From Oceaniovalibus sp. ACAM 378 (GTDB lineage Bacteria; Pseudomonadota; Alphaproteobacteria; Rhodobacterales; Rhodobacteraceae), in NCBI RefSeq assembly GCF_008085915.1, contig NZ_VSJK01000011.1:1-64000 (forward strand): DNA of 64,000 nucleotides. The letters run 5' to 3'. Position 1 is the stretch's first letter, and every line of letters begins with the position of its first letter. Below the pieces are notes generated by a model. The model was not told the DNA's origin, made no database searches, and saw only the letters and a list, made by a program, of their open reading frames with translations. Shown here in pieces: positions 52,861 to 61,232 of this stretch. A program made the translations under genes and the position numbers.

Positions 52861-53882
52861 CCGACCCCATCCTGAAAATCGATCACGTTTCCAAACGCTT
52901 TACCCGGATGCCGGGGCTGGCCGAGCGGTGGGTGGGCAAATTGACCGGCGGTGGCAAACCCGTCGTCGTGCACGCTCTGTCGGATGTGTCGCTTGAGGTG
53001 ACAAAGCGCGAGGTGCTGGGCATCGTCGGTGAATCCGGCTGTGGCAAATCCACTCTTGGCCGGGTTGTCGCGGGAATTTATGCCCCGAGCGACGGCAGCG
53101 TCACCCTGCACGGCAAACCGATTGCCCGCGAACATGGCGGCAATGTCGACAAGCTGACCACACAGGTGCAGATGATCCATCAGGACCCGTTTGCGTCCTT
53201 AAATCCACGGATGAAGGTGGGCGAGACACTGGCCGAAGGTCCACGCCATCACAAGATCATCCCGGCCAATCAGGTTCGTGAACGGATGCGCGAACTGCTG
53301 GAAAAGGTTGGCCTTGAAGGCGCCTATGCCGACCGACTGCCGCACCAGTTTTCCGGTGGTCAGCGCCAGCGCGTCGCCATCGCCCGCGCCCTTGCCATGG
53401 AGCCCGAGGTTCTGGTGCTGGACGAGGCTGTCGCTTCGCTCGACGTCTCTATTCAGGCGCAGGTGCTGAATCTGTTCATGGATCTGCGCCGCGATCTGGG
53501 TCTGACCGCGCTGTTCATCAGCCATGATCTGTCGGTCGTGCGCCATGTCTGTGACCGGGTGGCGATCATGTATCTCGGGCGGCTGGTCGAACTGGCCCCG
53601 GCGGACGAACTCTATGCCGAACCGAAACACCCCTATACACAGGCGCTGTTTGCCTCGGTGCCCACGGTCGGGACCGGCAAGGGGCGGTTCGAAGCGATCA
53701 AGGGTGAAATCCCCTCGCCGATCGACCCGCCGCCGGGCTGTGCGTTTCACCCCCGCTGCCCCTTTGCCGGGCCGCGGTGCCGCGCAGAAGTGCCGCGCCT
53801 GACCGGGGCGGGCACCGCGCGCACCGTCGCCTGTCACCTGAATGACGGCGGAGTAGAGATGAAAACGGAGGCTGCGGCTTGA
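52857..53882 (+). CDS. Peptide ABC transporter ATPase (DppF-like)
   Basis: 341 residues from the ATG at 52857. Walker A GESGCGKST, signature FSGGQRQRVAIA, Walker B VLVLDEAVASLD and the C-terminal CAFHPRCPFAGPRC cysteine motif. It completes a full five-component transporter. Overlaps the carboxypeptidase start by TTGA. Confidence 0.94.
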   Translation: MTDPILKIDHVSKRFTRMPGLAERWVGKLTGGGKPVVVHALSDVSLEVTKREVLGIVGESGCGKSTLGRVVAGIYAPSDGSVTLHGKPIAREHGGNVDKLTTQVQMIHQDPFASLNPRMKVGETLAEGPRHHKIIPANQVRERMRELLEKVGLEGAYADRLPHQFSGGQRQRVAIARALAMEPEVLVLDEAVASLDVSIQAQVLNLFMDLRRDLGLTALFISHDLSVVRHVCDRVAIMYLGRLVELAPADELYAEPKHPYTQALFASVPTVGTGKGRFEAIKGEIPSPIDPPPGCAFHPRCPFAGPRCRAEVPRLTGAGTARTVACHLNDGGVEMKTEAAA

Positions 53883-55351
53883 CCAGTGATCTGAAGGCCC
53901 GTGTCGGCCAGTTGAACGATATCCTGTGCACGGTGAATACGCTGAACTGGGATGCCCGCACCCAGATGCCAAACGGCGGCGCCGAAACCCGCGGCCAACA
54001 GATCGCCACTCTGATGGGCATCGCGCGCGAGATGATCCTTGATCCGGCGATGCAGGATGCGGTGGACGCGGCAGGCGATGACCCGGCCGCCGCCGAAGTT
54101 CAGGGCGCGATCCGTCACCATTCCCGCCTGCCCGCCGAATTGCTGCGTCAAAAGGCAGAACAGGCCACCGTCGCCAGCGCGGCATGGCAAAAGGCGCGGG
54201 AGACTTCGGATTTCGCGCTGTTTCAGCCGCATCTGGAACGGGTCGTCGCCCTTGCCCGGCAAAGCGCCGAGGCTTTGGGCTATGACGGTCACCCCTATGA
54301 CCCGATGGTGCAGATCTATGAACCGGGCGAAACGGCGGCGAGCCTGTCGGCGTTTTTCGACCGGCTGCGCGCCGGTATTCTGCCGGTGCTCGATCGCGCC
54401 CGCGCCCGCCCTGCCCCGCGGACCGATTTCCTGTATCGTGATTTCCCGCCCGAATTACAGCAACGCTTTGCCGCCGATACTGCCACCGCCTTGGGCTATG
54501 ATTTCAGCCGGGGGCGGCTGGATACTGCCGTGCACCCGTTCGAGGTCAGCTTTACCCGTAACGATGTGCGGATCACCTCGCGTTGGCCGCGTGGTTACTT
54601 GCCGATGTCGATCTTCGGGTCGATCCACGAGGTTGGCCACGCTCTTTATGAACAGGGGGTCGCGCCACAGCATACGCGCGGGGCCTTCGCCACCGATATG
54701 ATCGGGCTTTATGCCGTCGGCGGCACAAGTTTCGGGATGCATGAAAGCCAGTCGCGGCTGTTGGAAAACCACGTTGGCCGCACGGCCGCCTTCTGGGCGG
54801 TGCATTATTCCCGGTTGCGCGACACCTTTCCCGAGCAGCTGCGCAATGTCACTGCCGAAGAGTTCATCGCCGCGATCAACCGTGTCGAACCGGGCCCGAT
54901 CCGAGTGGAATCCGACGAACTCACCTATGATCTGCACATCATGTTGCGGGTGAAAATCGAGATGGCGCTGATGGATGGCAGCCTTGCAGTGGCTGACATC
55001 CCCCATGTCTGGCGCGAGGCGATGCAAAAGGATCTGGGCGTCACGGTTGAAAACGACGCGCAGGGCTGCCTTCAGGATGTGCATTGGTCGGTCGGCTATA
55101 TCGGGTCTTTTCCAACCTATAGCATCGGCAACGCGACCGCCGCGCAACTGATGGGCCATTTCGACGAGTCCGCGCCCGATGTCCGCCGCGCGCTGGACCG
55201 TGCCGACACCGGGCCGCTGCGCGCCGCGCTTGGCGATGCGGTCTGGCAACATGGCCGCACGCTCAGCCGGGCTCAGATCCTTGAGCGGCTTGGCCTCGTG
55301 GCGAATGATACCACCGCCTATGTCGATTATCTGGCCGGCCGGTTCGCCTGA
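53879..55351 (+). CDS. M32-family metallocarboxypeptidase
   Basis: 490 residues, starting with TTG overlapping the ATPase stop. Taq-carboxypeptidase motifs: HPF (219-221), zinc site HEVGH (250-254), GMHESQSRL (third metal ligand Glu) and RVESDELTYDLHIMLR. Length is typical. It trims C-terminal residues from peptides in the cytoplasm and so would process what the Dpp-type transporter imports. Confidence 0.95.
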   Translation: MTSDLKARVGQLNDILCTVNTLNWDARTQMPNGGAETRGQQIATLMGIAREMILDPAMQDAVDAAGDDPAAAEVQGAIRHHSRLPAELLRQKAEQATVASAAWQKARETSDFALFQPHLERVVALARQSAEALGYDGHPYDPMVQIYEPGETAASLSAFFDRLRAGILPVLDRARARPAPRTDFLYRDFPPELQQRFAADTATALGYDFSRGRLDTAVHPFEVSFTRNDVRITSRWPRGYLPMSIFGSIHEVGHALYEQGVAPQHTRGAFATDMIGLYAVGGTSFGMHESQSRLLENHVGRTAAFWAVHYSRLRDTFPEQLRNVTAEEFIAAINRVEPGPIRVESDELTYDLHIMLRVKIEMALMDGSLAVADIPHVWREAMQKDLGVTVENDAQGCLQDVHWSVGYIGSFPTYSIGNATAAQLMGHFDESAPDVRRALDRADTGPLRAALGDAVWQHGRTLSRAQILERLGLVANDTTAYVDYLAGRFA

Positions 55352-55466
55352 TGAGGTAACAGCCAAAGGTGACGGCGCGGTGTGACAGTCAAAACCGTAA
55401 ACAGCATGGGAGAGCCAGGGTTGTGACGGTTTCACCGGCGGAACCATCCAAATGTGACAGAGCCCC

Positions 55467-55700
55467 ATGGCCCCTATCGGATATGCCCGCGTCAGGATCT
55501 TGCGATCCAGATCGACCGGTTGAAACAGGCGGGCTGTGACGTCATCCACTCGGAAACCGGCTCGGGCGCAACTCGTCACGAACTGGCGACCGTGCTGGAA
55601 TTTCTCCGCGCCGGTGATGTGCTGGTCATGCACCGGTTGGGCCGCTCGACCCGCGCCGTGCTGAACCTGTTGCACGCGCTGGCGGTGAAATCGTCAACCT
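55467..55700 (+). pseudogene. Serine recombinase/resolvase, N-terminal remnant lacking the catalytic serine
   Basis: An ATG at 55467 begins MAPIGYARV, then the frame shifts and continues DLAIQIDRLKQAGCDVIHSE and LATVLEFLRAGDVLVMHRLG RST-type sequence, the resolvase catalytic domain. The segment normally carrying the nucleophile serine (YARVSTxDQ) is deleted at the frameshift, and the DNA-binding domain is missing. It is inactive. Confidence 0.8.
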
Positions 55701-55737
55701 CGGGTTGTCGAAAACCCACCAGCGCGGACCAATCCGT

Positions 55738-56784
55738 TCAGCCGACCGGGGGCAGGCCCAGTTCGGTCGCCAATTCGCCGTAACTCCGCTCGGTCACCGG
55801 GTCGAGCGTGATGCCCTCAACCCGGCGGCGGGCGGCAACAGCCCATTCGCGGTCGCCCGGGGCCATCACCCGCGCCCCGTCACGGGGGGGCGACGCGCGC
55901 AGGGTCTCAAGGTATCGCAATACCCCTGCCCGCACGATGTCGGCCCCGGCGAATGCCTCGGGGTCCAGCGCGATGACAAAGGCCCCAAGCCCGCGCGGCG
56001 TCGAGAAATCGGGCCCGCCCATTGGCGCAATCTCGGGCGACAGCTTCATCCCGGTCAGGACCGCCGACAGGATTTCAGCCACACCGCCCAATGCCGCACC
56101 CTTGAACCCAAAACCGGCCCCAAGCGGAGCCAGCATTTCCACCAGATCGGGGTTGTTTGTGTCCTGCCCTGCCCCGTCAGAGGCGACCCCGTCCGGCAGG
56201 GCTGTGCCGGTCGAACTGTAAAGTTGCACCCGGTTATAGGGCACGGCGCTGGTCGCCATATCCAACAGCCAGGGATCGCCGCCGGTCGGGCAGACCACCG
56301 AAATCGGGTTGGTGCCGTGGAACCGCTCGGCCCCGTCATGCAGGCGCACGAAACTGTCGGAGTTGCAGGTGACCAGCGCCAGCATCCCCCGTTCGGCGGC
56401 GCGCATCGCATAGGCCCCCGCAGGCCCGAAATGCGACGAATGGGTGATCCCCACCGCGCCGATCCCGGCCTCGGACGCCAGATCGCAGGCGTGATCCATC
56501 GCCGCATAGGTCGCGCGCGCGCCTTGCGCATTGTCGCCGTTCAGCATTCCCGATCCGGCGCGGGTGCGGGTGAACTGCAACTGCGGTGCCTTGTTCAGCC
56601 GCCCGCCCTGCAACGCCTGAGCATAGTGGCCGAGCAGCCGCACACCATGGCTGTCCACCCCGTGCAGCGTGCCGTGCATCATCGAGGCCGTGCAATCACG
56701 GGCGGTTTCGGTGTCGGCGCCCACGCCCGACAGGACAGCGCGGCAGAAGTCGGCCAGCGTTTCGGCAGGTACAGTCAGTGTCAT
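55738..56784 (-). CDS. Ldh-family (malate/L-lactate/ureidoglycolate-type) dehydrogenase
   Basis: 348 residues of the type-2 malate/lactate dehydrogenase family, which uses a non-Rossmann NAD(P) fold. Conserved stretches include HGVDSHGVRLLGHYAQ (with the catalytic histidine and preceding Asp), ITHSSHFGPAGAYAMRAA and GTNPISVVCPTGGDPWLLDMATS. It oxidises a 2-hydroxy acid. It lies 8 bases after the TRAP permease gene and probably acts on the imported hydroxy acid. Confidence 0.92.
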   Translation of the reverse strand: MTLTVPAETLADFCRAVLSGVGADTETARDCTASMMHGTLHGVDSHGVRLLGHYAQALQGGRLNKAPQLQFTRTRAGSGMLNGDNAQGARATYAAMDHACDLASEAGIGAVGITHSSHFGPAGAYAMRAAERGMLALVTCNSDSFVRLHDGAERFHGTNPISVVCPTGGDPWLLDMATSAVPYNRVQLYSSTGTALPDGVASDGAGQDTNNPDLVEMLAPLGAGFGFKGAALGGVAEILSAVLTGMKLSPEIAPMGGPDFSTPRGLGAFVIALDPEAFAGADIVRAGVLRYLETLRASPPRDGARVMAPGDREWAVAARRRVEGITLDPVTERSYGELATELGLPPVG

Positions 56785-56791
56785 GGAACCT

Positions 56792-58063
56792 CTAGCGATA
56801 AATCAGATTGGGCAACCACATGGTCAGACCCGGAACGAAAGTGACCAGCAAAAGCACGATCACCAGCGGAATAAGGAAAGGCGCAGTGCCGACGACACAT
56901 TCTTCGAATGGGATCTTCGCCACCCGCGCCAGCACATAAAGAACCATGCCCACCGGCGGTGTCAACAGCCCCAGCATCAGGTTCAGCACCATGATCACCC
57001 CGAAATGCACCGGGTCGATCCCCAGCACGATGGCAATCGGCAAAAGCACCGGCACCATGATGGTGATCGCGGCGACCGTCTCCATGAAACAGCCCACGGC
57101 GAGCAGGATCAGGTTCATCAGGATCAGGATCACCCAGGGCTTGTCCGACACGGTCAGCAATCCGGCGGCGAACTGTTCAGGCACCCGGTTCGACGTCAGG
57201 ATCCAGGCAAAGATCGCCGCGGCGCCGACCACCAGCAAAACCACCGCCGTGGTTTCGATCGTGTCGAAACTGACCCGCAGAAACCGTGGCACGGTCAGGG
57301 TGCGATAGACGACCACCCCGAGGAACAGCGCCCAGGCACAGGCGGCGACCGCCGCTTCGGTCGGGGTGAAGGCGCCGGTCAGGATGCCGCCAACGATGAT
57401 CACCGGGGTCAGCAGCGACAGGAAAGCGCGCTGGAACGTTGACCACAGAACCGACCAGTAAAACTCCTGATCGCGGCCAAATCCACGGGTGCGCGCCATG
57501 ATCGCGATCATGATCATCAGCGACACCGCCATCAGCATGCCGGGGATGAACCCCGCGACGAACAACTGGCCAATACTGGTGCCTGCGACGACTCCGTAGA
57601 TCACCATCGGCAAGGACGGTGGAATGATCGGCCCAATGGTCGAGGACGCAGCAGTGATCCCCACCGCGAACTTGGTGTCATAGCCCGCGTCGCGCATCGC
57701 CTTGATCTCGATCGCGCCCAGCCCCCCAGCATCGGCCACGGCCGCGCCCGACATGCCGGCAAAGATCACCGAGGCGCCGACGTTCACATGCCCCAGCCCG
57801 CCGCGCATCCAGCCGACCATCGCCAGCGCAAAGTTGAAAATCCGCTCGGTGATCCCGGCGGTGTTCATCAGGTTGCCGGCAAGGATGAAGAACGGCACAG
57901 CAAGCAGCGGGAAACTGTCGACGCCGTTAATCATCCGGTGCGCCACAACCATGGTCGGCGGCGTGCCGTTGGCAAAGATGAAAACCGCCGAGGATCCGGC
58001 CAGCGCCACGGCCACGGGCACGCCGAAAACCAGCATCCCGAACAGCATTACGAAAAGCCACAT
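56792..58063 (-). CDS. TRAP transporter large permease (DctM)
   Basis: 423 residues from the ATG at 58063 (MWLFVMLFGMLVFG); a longer frame to 58111 would overlap the small-subunit gene. DctM motifs: FFILAGNLMNTAGITERIF, GMSGAAVADAGGLG, TAASSTIGPIIPPSLPMVIY and TPPVGMVLYV. About 12 membrane helices. It uses an ion gradient to take up the solute bound by DctP. Confidence 0.94.
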   Translation of the reverse strand: MWLFVMLFGMLVFGVPVAVALAGSSAVFIFANGTPPTMVVAHRMINGVDSFPLLAVPFFILAGNLMNTAGITERIFNFALAMVGWMRGGLGHVNVGASVIFAGMSGAAVADAGGLGAIEIKAMRDAGYDTKFAVGITAASSTIGPIIPPSLPMVIYGVVAGTSIGQLFVAGFIPGMLMAVSLMIMIAIMARTRGFGRDQEFYWSVLWSTFQRAFLSLLTPVIIVGGILTGAFTPTEAAVAACAWALFLGVVVYRTLTVPRFLRVSFDTIETTAVVLLVVGAAAIFAWILTSNRVPEQFAAGLLTVSDKPWVILILMNLILLAVGCFMETVAAITIMVPVLLPIAIVLGIDPVHFGVIMVLNLMLGLLTPPVGMVLYVLARVAKIPFEECVVGTAPFLIPLVIVLLLVTFVPGLTMWLPNLIYR

Positions 58064-58082
58064 GATGTCCAAAGGGGCGCTC

Positions 58083-58649
58083 CTAGTCGATTGCGCGGAT
58101 ATGATCCGCAAATTTTTCGGGATCGATCAGCTTGGACGTTCCGTCACGCAGGTGCACCCAGGTGTTCCAGGCGGAATAGAGCGCCATACAGACAAAGGCC
58201 GCGACAACGATCCAATAGACCGAGGATTTCGGGAACTCGATCGACACCATCATCTGCCGGGTGCGCCCGGCGATCTGCGCGCTGAGAACCGCGAGCATGA
58301 TAAAGAACGAGGTGGTGATCACGTCGATCAGGAACTGTCCGATCCTGCGCCCGGTGCGCGGCACCCAGCGATAGATGAATTCAACCGCGATATGGCTTTG
58401 CTTGCGTGTCGCCATGATCGAGCCGATGAAGGTGACGCCGATCAGCAGGAACCGGGCGATCTCCTCGGTCCAGGCAACGGAGTCGTTCAGCACATAGCGG
58501 GTGAAGAATTGCAGGAACACGACTCCCGCCAGCACCCAGAACAAGATCAGGACGATGCTGTCATCCCATCGCTGATCTGACAGGTCGATCTTTTCTTCCT
58601 CAAGCACGACAGGCGCGGTGAGATGATGATCGTCGGGCGGAGTTTTCAT
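58083..58649 (-). CDS. TRAP transporter small permease (DctQ)
   Basis: 188 residues with four membrane helices and the conserved DSVAWTEEIARFLLIGVTFIG region. It has a somewhat long hydrophilic N terminus of about 28 residues. It lies between DctP and DctM genes in the standard PQM order. Confidence 0.92.
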   Translation of the reverse strand: MKTPPDDHHLTAPVVLEEEKIDLSDQRWDDSIVLILFWVLAGVVFLQFFTRYVLNDSVAWTEEIARFLLIGVTFIGSIMATRKQSHIAVEFIYRWVPRTGRRIGQFLIDVITTSFFIMLAVLSAQIAGRTRQMMVSIEFPKSSVYWIVVAAFVCMALYSAWNTWVHLRDGTSKLIDPEKFADHIRAID

Positions 58650-58780
58650 CGCGTATCCCTGTGGGTCGGGTCTTGGAGATCGGAACCGGGCAGATCGGAA
58701 TCAGGCTGGTCGAAATCGGGCATAACAAGATCGGGCAGGACGCATGACGCGCCCTGCCCCAGTCTTATAGTGACAAACCG

Positions 58781-59764
58781 TTATTCGATGGCTTGCAACC
58801 GGTCATAGGTTGCCTGATCCCAAGTCGCCGCCGGACCGTTGTGCAGCTTTTTCACCGCTTCGATGAACGGACCACGGTCAACTTCATTCACCGTCACGCC
58901 TTCGCCACGGAACCACTCGGCCAGCTCGCTTTCGGCCTTGATGATCGCGTCGGTGGCACAAACCGAAGTTTCCTGTGTCACCTTGGTTAGCGCCTCGCGG
59001 TCGGCCTCGTCCATGGTATCCCAGGTCGGACCACCAACGATGGTCAGCAGCGCATCGGTGATATGGCCGGTCAGGTTGATGTCCGACTGGACCTCATAGA
59101 ACTTCTTGGCCTGAATCGTCGGCAGCGGGTTTTCCTGTGCATCCACGGTGCCCTGCTGCAACGCCAGATAGACCTCGGCAAAGGCGATCGGCGCGGGGTT
59201 GGCACCGACGGCCTCGGGGAACATCATGTAAAGCGGTGCGTTCGGCACGCGGATCTTCATACCCTTCATATCCTCGGGCACGAGGATCGGCTTGTTCGAC
59301 GTCACATGCCGCGCGCCGTAATAGGTCATCGCGGTAATATGGTTGCCCGATGCCTCGGAATAGCCCTGCGACATTTCGGCGAACAGATCCGAATTGCGGA
59401 ACTTGTCCCAGTGATCATAGTCACGGAACATGAACGGCGCGCCACCAATGGCGATCGGTCCAAAGGCGCGGCCAGCAAACAACTGTCCGGTATAGATGAT
59501 GTCAACGGTGCCGAAACCCAGCCCCTCGTTGATGTCCACTTCCTTGCCCAGTGACGAGGCCGGGAACACTTCGATCCCGTAACGGTCATCGGTGGCGGCT
59601 TTCAGCAGGTCATTCGCAGCAACGGCGCAGGTGTGGTAAGGCTCGCTCGATTCATAGACATGGGCCCACTTCAGCGTGGTCTCGGCCTGTGCCAATGCAG
59701 GCATCAGGCCCAGCGTCACAGCCGCGGCAGCCGTCGCACACAGATAATTTGTCGTCAGTCTCAT
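58781..59764 (-). CDS. TRAP transporter DctP-type solute-binding protein
   Basis: 327 residues from the ATG at 59764 (GGAGG upstream). The signal peptide ends near ALAQAE. DctP features include FPASSLGKEVDINEGLGFGTV and GMKIRVPNAPLYMMFPEAVG, with the conserved arginine of IRVP that clamps the ligand carboxylate, and FAEVYLALQQGTVDAQENPL. It is first in the TRAP/Ldh operon; the ligand is likely a 2-hydroxycarboxylate. Confidence 0.93.
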   Translation of the reverse strand: MRLTTNYLCATAAAAVTLGLMPALAQAETTLKWAHVYESSEPYHTCAVAANDLLKAATDDRYGIEVFPASSLGKEVDINEGLGFGTVDIIYTGQLFAGRAFGPIAIGGAPFMFRDYDHWDKFRNSDLFAEMSQGYSEASGNHITAMTYYGARHVTSNKPILVPEDMKGMKIRVPNAPLYMMFPEAVGANPAPIAFAEVYLALQQGTVDAQENPLPTIQAKKFYEVQSDINLTGHITDALLTIVGGPTWDTMDEADREALTKVTQETSVCATDAIIKAESELAEWFRGEGVTVNEVDRGPFIEAVKKLHNGPAATWDQATYDRLQAIE

Positions 59765-59817
59765 GGTGTCCTCCCCGGGATCAGTCTTGGCACCGGTTTG
59801 TTCTCCGGCGCTCAGAT

Positions 59818-59829
59818 GTGTACACTGTA
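59818..59829. promoter_or_regulatory. Candidate GntR-type operator
   Basis: GTGTACAC (59818-59825) overlapping TACACTGTA (59821-59829) forms nested short palindromes about 54 bases upstream of the DctP start. FadR-type GntR proteins prefer sites of similar composition, but no regulator is encoded beside this operon. Confidence 0.3.
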
Positions 59830-60249
59830 TAAGTTGCGGGGGAGGTGGCAAGCGTGACCTTTAACGTGCGGGCACCTTTTTTGACCACGCGCGGACCGGA
59901 ACAGCCGGGCAAGGGTCAGGCAGCGGGCAGAGCAGATCGGCCCCCTGCCCCGACGTGTCATTTTTTATTCTTTTATATCAAGTATTTGCGATATTATTAT
60001 GCAATAACTTTTCCCGTGGGGAAGATCGCCGCCTTCCAGCACTTCGCGGGGGTCGCAGCATAGACATGTGCCAAGATGGACGCCTTCGTGGCTTTTCGAA
60101 GTTGCGACACAACCGGAACATCCGCCCCCGGCGGGTTGATCTCCCTCAGCGGCCTGTATCGATGCGCTTTCAGCAGGCCGATCATCCATGAGAAAGGCAG
60201 GAAGGTCAGAGTCGCTGACGCTCTCATTCACTTTAGCATCCACCCCCCC
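59830..60249. other. Intergenic region with promoter and no gene
   Basis: The left part carries the TRAP operon promoter region. The AT-rich block at about 59960-60010 stands out from the GC-rich surroundings. Short frames on both strands (up to 92 codons) show no recognisable domains. The right end runs into the decayed parB gene. Confidence 0.45.
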
Positions 60250-61118
60250 CTACCCTTCCACACTGCTTTCGCCGTGCTGTACCACCAGATCGCCTTGGCG
60301 CAGGACCTCGGGCAACCAACCGCTGCTCTTCCGCAGCCGCTCGGCCTTGGTCGCTATATCCCCTTTCTTGAGGTGATCCAGGAGCTGTTCAGTCCCCTCC
60401 CCTTTTGGCCTCGCGCACGGCCTCAATGATGCGGGCCTTGGATACAGGGTTCCGATAAGTGTCCACGAAGCAATGAGCCAACAGCGACAGTCGCGGCGCC
60501 TGATCGAGTTTCGTCAAATAGTTCCAGAGGCCGCGTCGTCGCCAAGCGGCAGATCGGCCTCCCAGACGGCGTGCCGTTCGTCCGCGCCCAGTGCCACCGG
60601 ACTATTCAGATCGGCAACTTGCGCGGACCGTGTCCCCCCCAAGCAGCCCCGGGGCGCACCCGTCGATTGGAACCTATCGGTCATCAGCTTTGACAAGAGC
60701 AGCGTCAAAGCAACATCGGCAGAGCTCCCGATGGCCTCCCCGGAGGCGAGTTTCAGTCGCTGTTTGACGATCTGCGGCGTGACGAAGATGGCAGCTGCGA
60801 TTTTCTCATCACCCTGCCCGTTCGCGCGCAGCGCAGCGAAGGTATCGAACTGGTCGAGCGGGTGCAGGGCTACACACCGCATGCTCTCGGTGAAAGTGTC
60901 GTTCTCGGGCAGGATGTCAGCCTGCGTCCCGGACGATGCCGGGGATGGGTGTTGTTTTAGTCAAACACTCCTGCTCAACAGCAGCGACAGAGCCGGAGGC
61001 GTCGCCCGCCAGCCGGGATCTCAAACTTGCCAGTCTTGATTCCGTTATCGTCGAGCACCGGCAGCACGCTCAGGTTCGGCGAAGGGGGCTGGATTAGTTT
61101 CTGGACTATTTTCGCCAT
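60250..61118 (-). pseudogene. ParB/RepB-family partition-type gene, heavily decayed
   Basis: Minus-strand pieces appear in order but in different frames: MAKIVQKLIQ and TGKFEIPAGGRR (61118 to about 61000), PIPGIVRDAG, ALHPLDQFDTFAALRANGQG and FVTPQIVKQRLKLAS (about 60880-60750), RHAVWEADLPLGDDAA, KLDQAPRLSLLAHC, KARIIEAVREAK, LLDHLKKGDIATKAERLRKS and GWLPEVLR. This is the layout of the large plasmid-borne ParB nuclease-domain proteins of about 650-700 residues. Several frameshifts and internal deletions leave under half the length. It is distinct from the intact repB nearby. Confidence 0.85.
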
Positions 61119-61215
61119 CGGTTGTTCTCCACGATGGGTGTTAAACGCCACTCTCCGGTTCTCACTCACCGTCAAACCGTTCGAAATCACTCTCTTCCTC
61201 AAGCGATTGTTAGAT

Positions 61216-61231
61216 GTCCACCGCGGTGGAC
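61216..61231. repeat. Perfect palindrome GTCCACCGCGGTGGAC downstream of repC
   Basis: A 16-bp perfect palindrome two bases beyond the repC stop codon. A near copy lies within repC (61657-61672) and a degenerate one at its 5' end (62364-62381). repABC plasmids carry group-specific palindromes that act as RepB centromere (parS) sites, and this set is the best candidate here. Confidence 0.75.
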
Positions 61232-61232
61232 G

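Noticed and set aside
54455-55675. 406-codon minus-strand open frame
   Set aside because: Antisense to the M32 carboxypeptidase, which has all metal ligands.
55705-56844. 379-codon plus-strand open frame
   Set aside because: Antisense to the Ldh-family dehydrogenase gene.
59965-60243. 92-codon minus-strand open frame with several cysteines
   Set aside because: No family recognised and the surrounding DNA is a promoter region and decayed gene; the cysteine pattern alone is not evidence.
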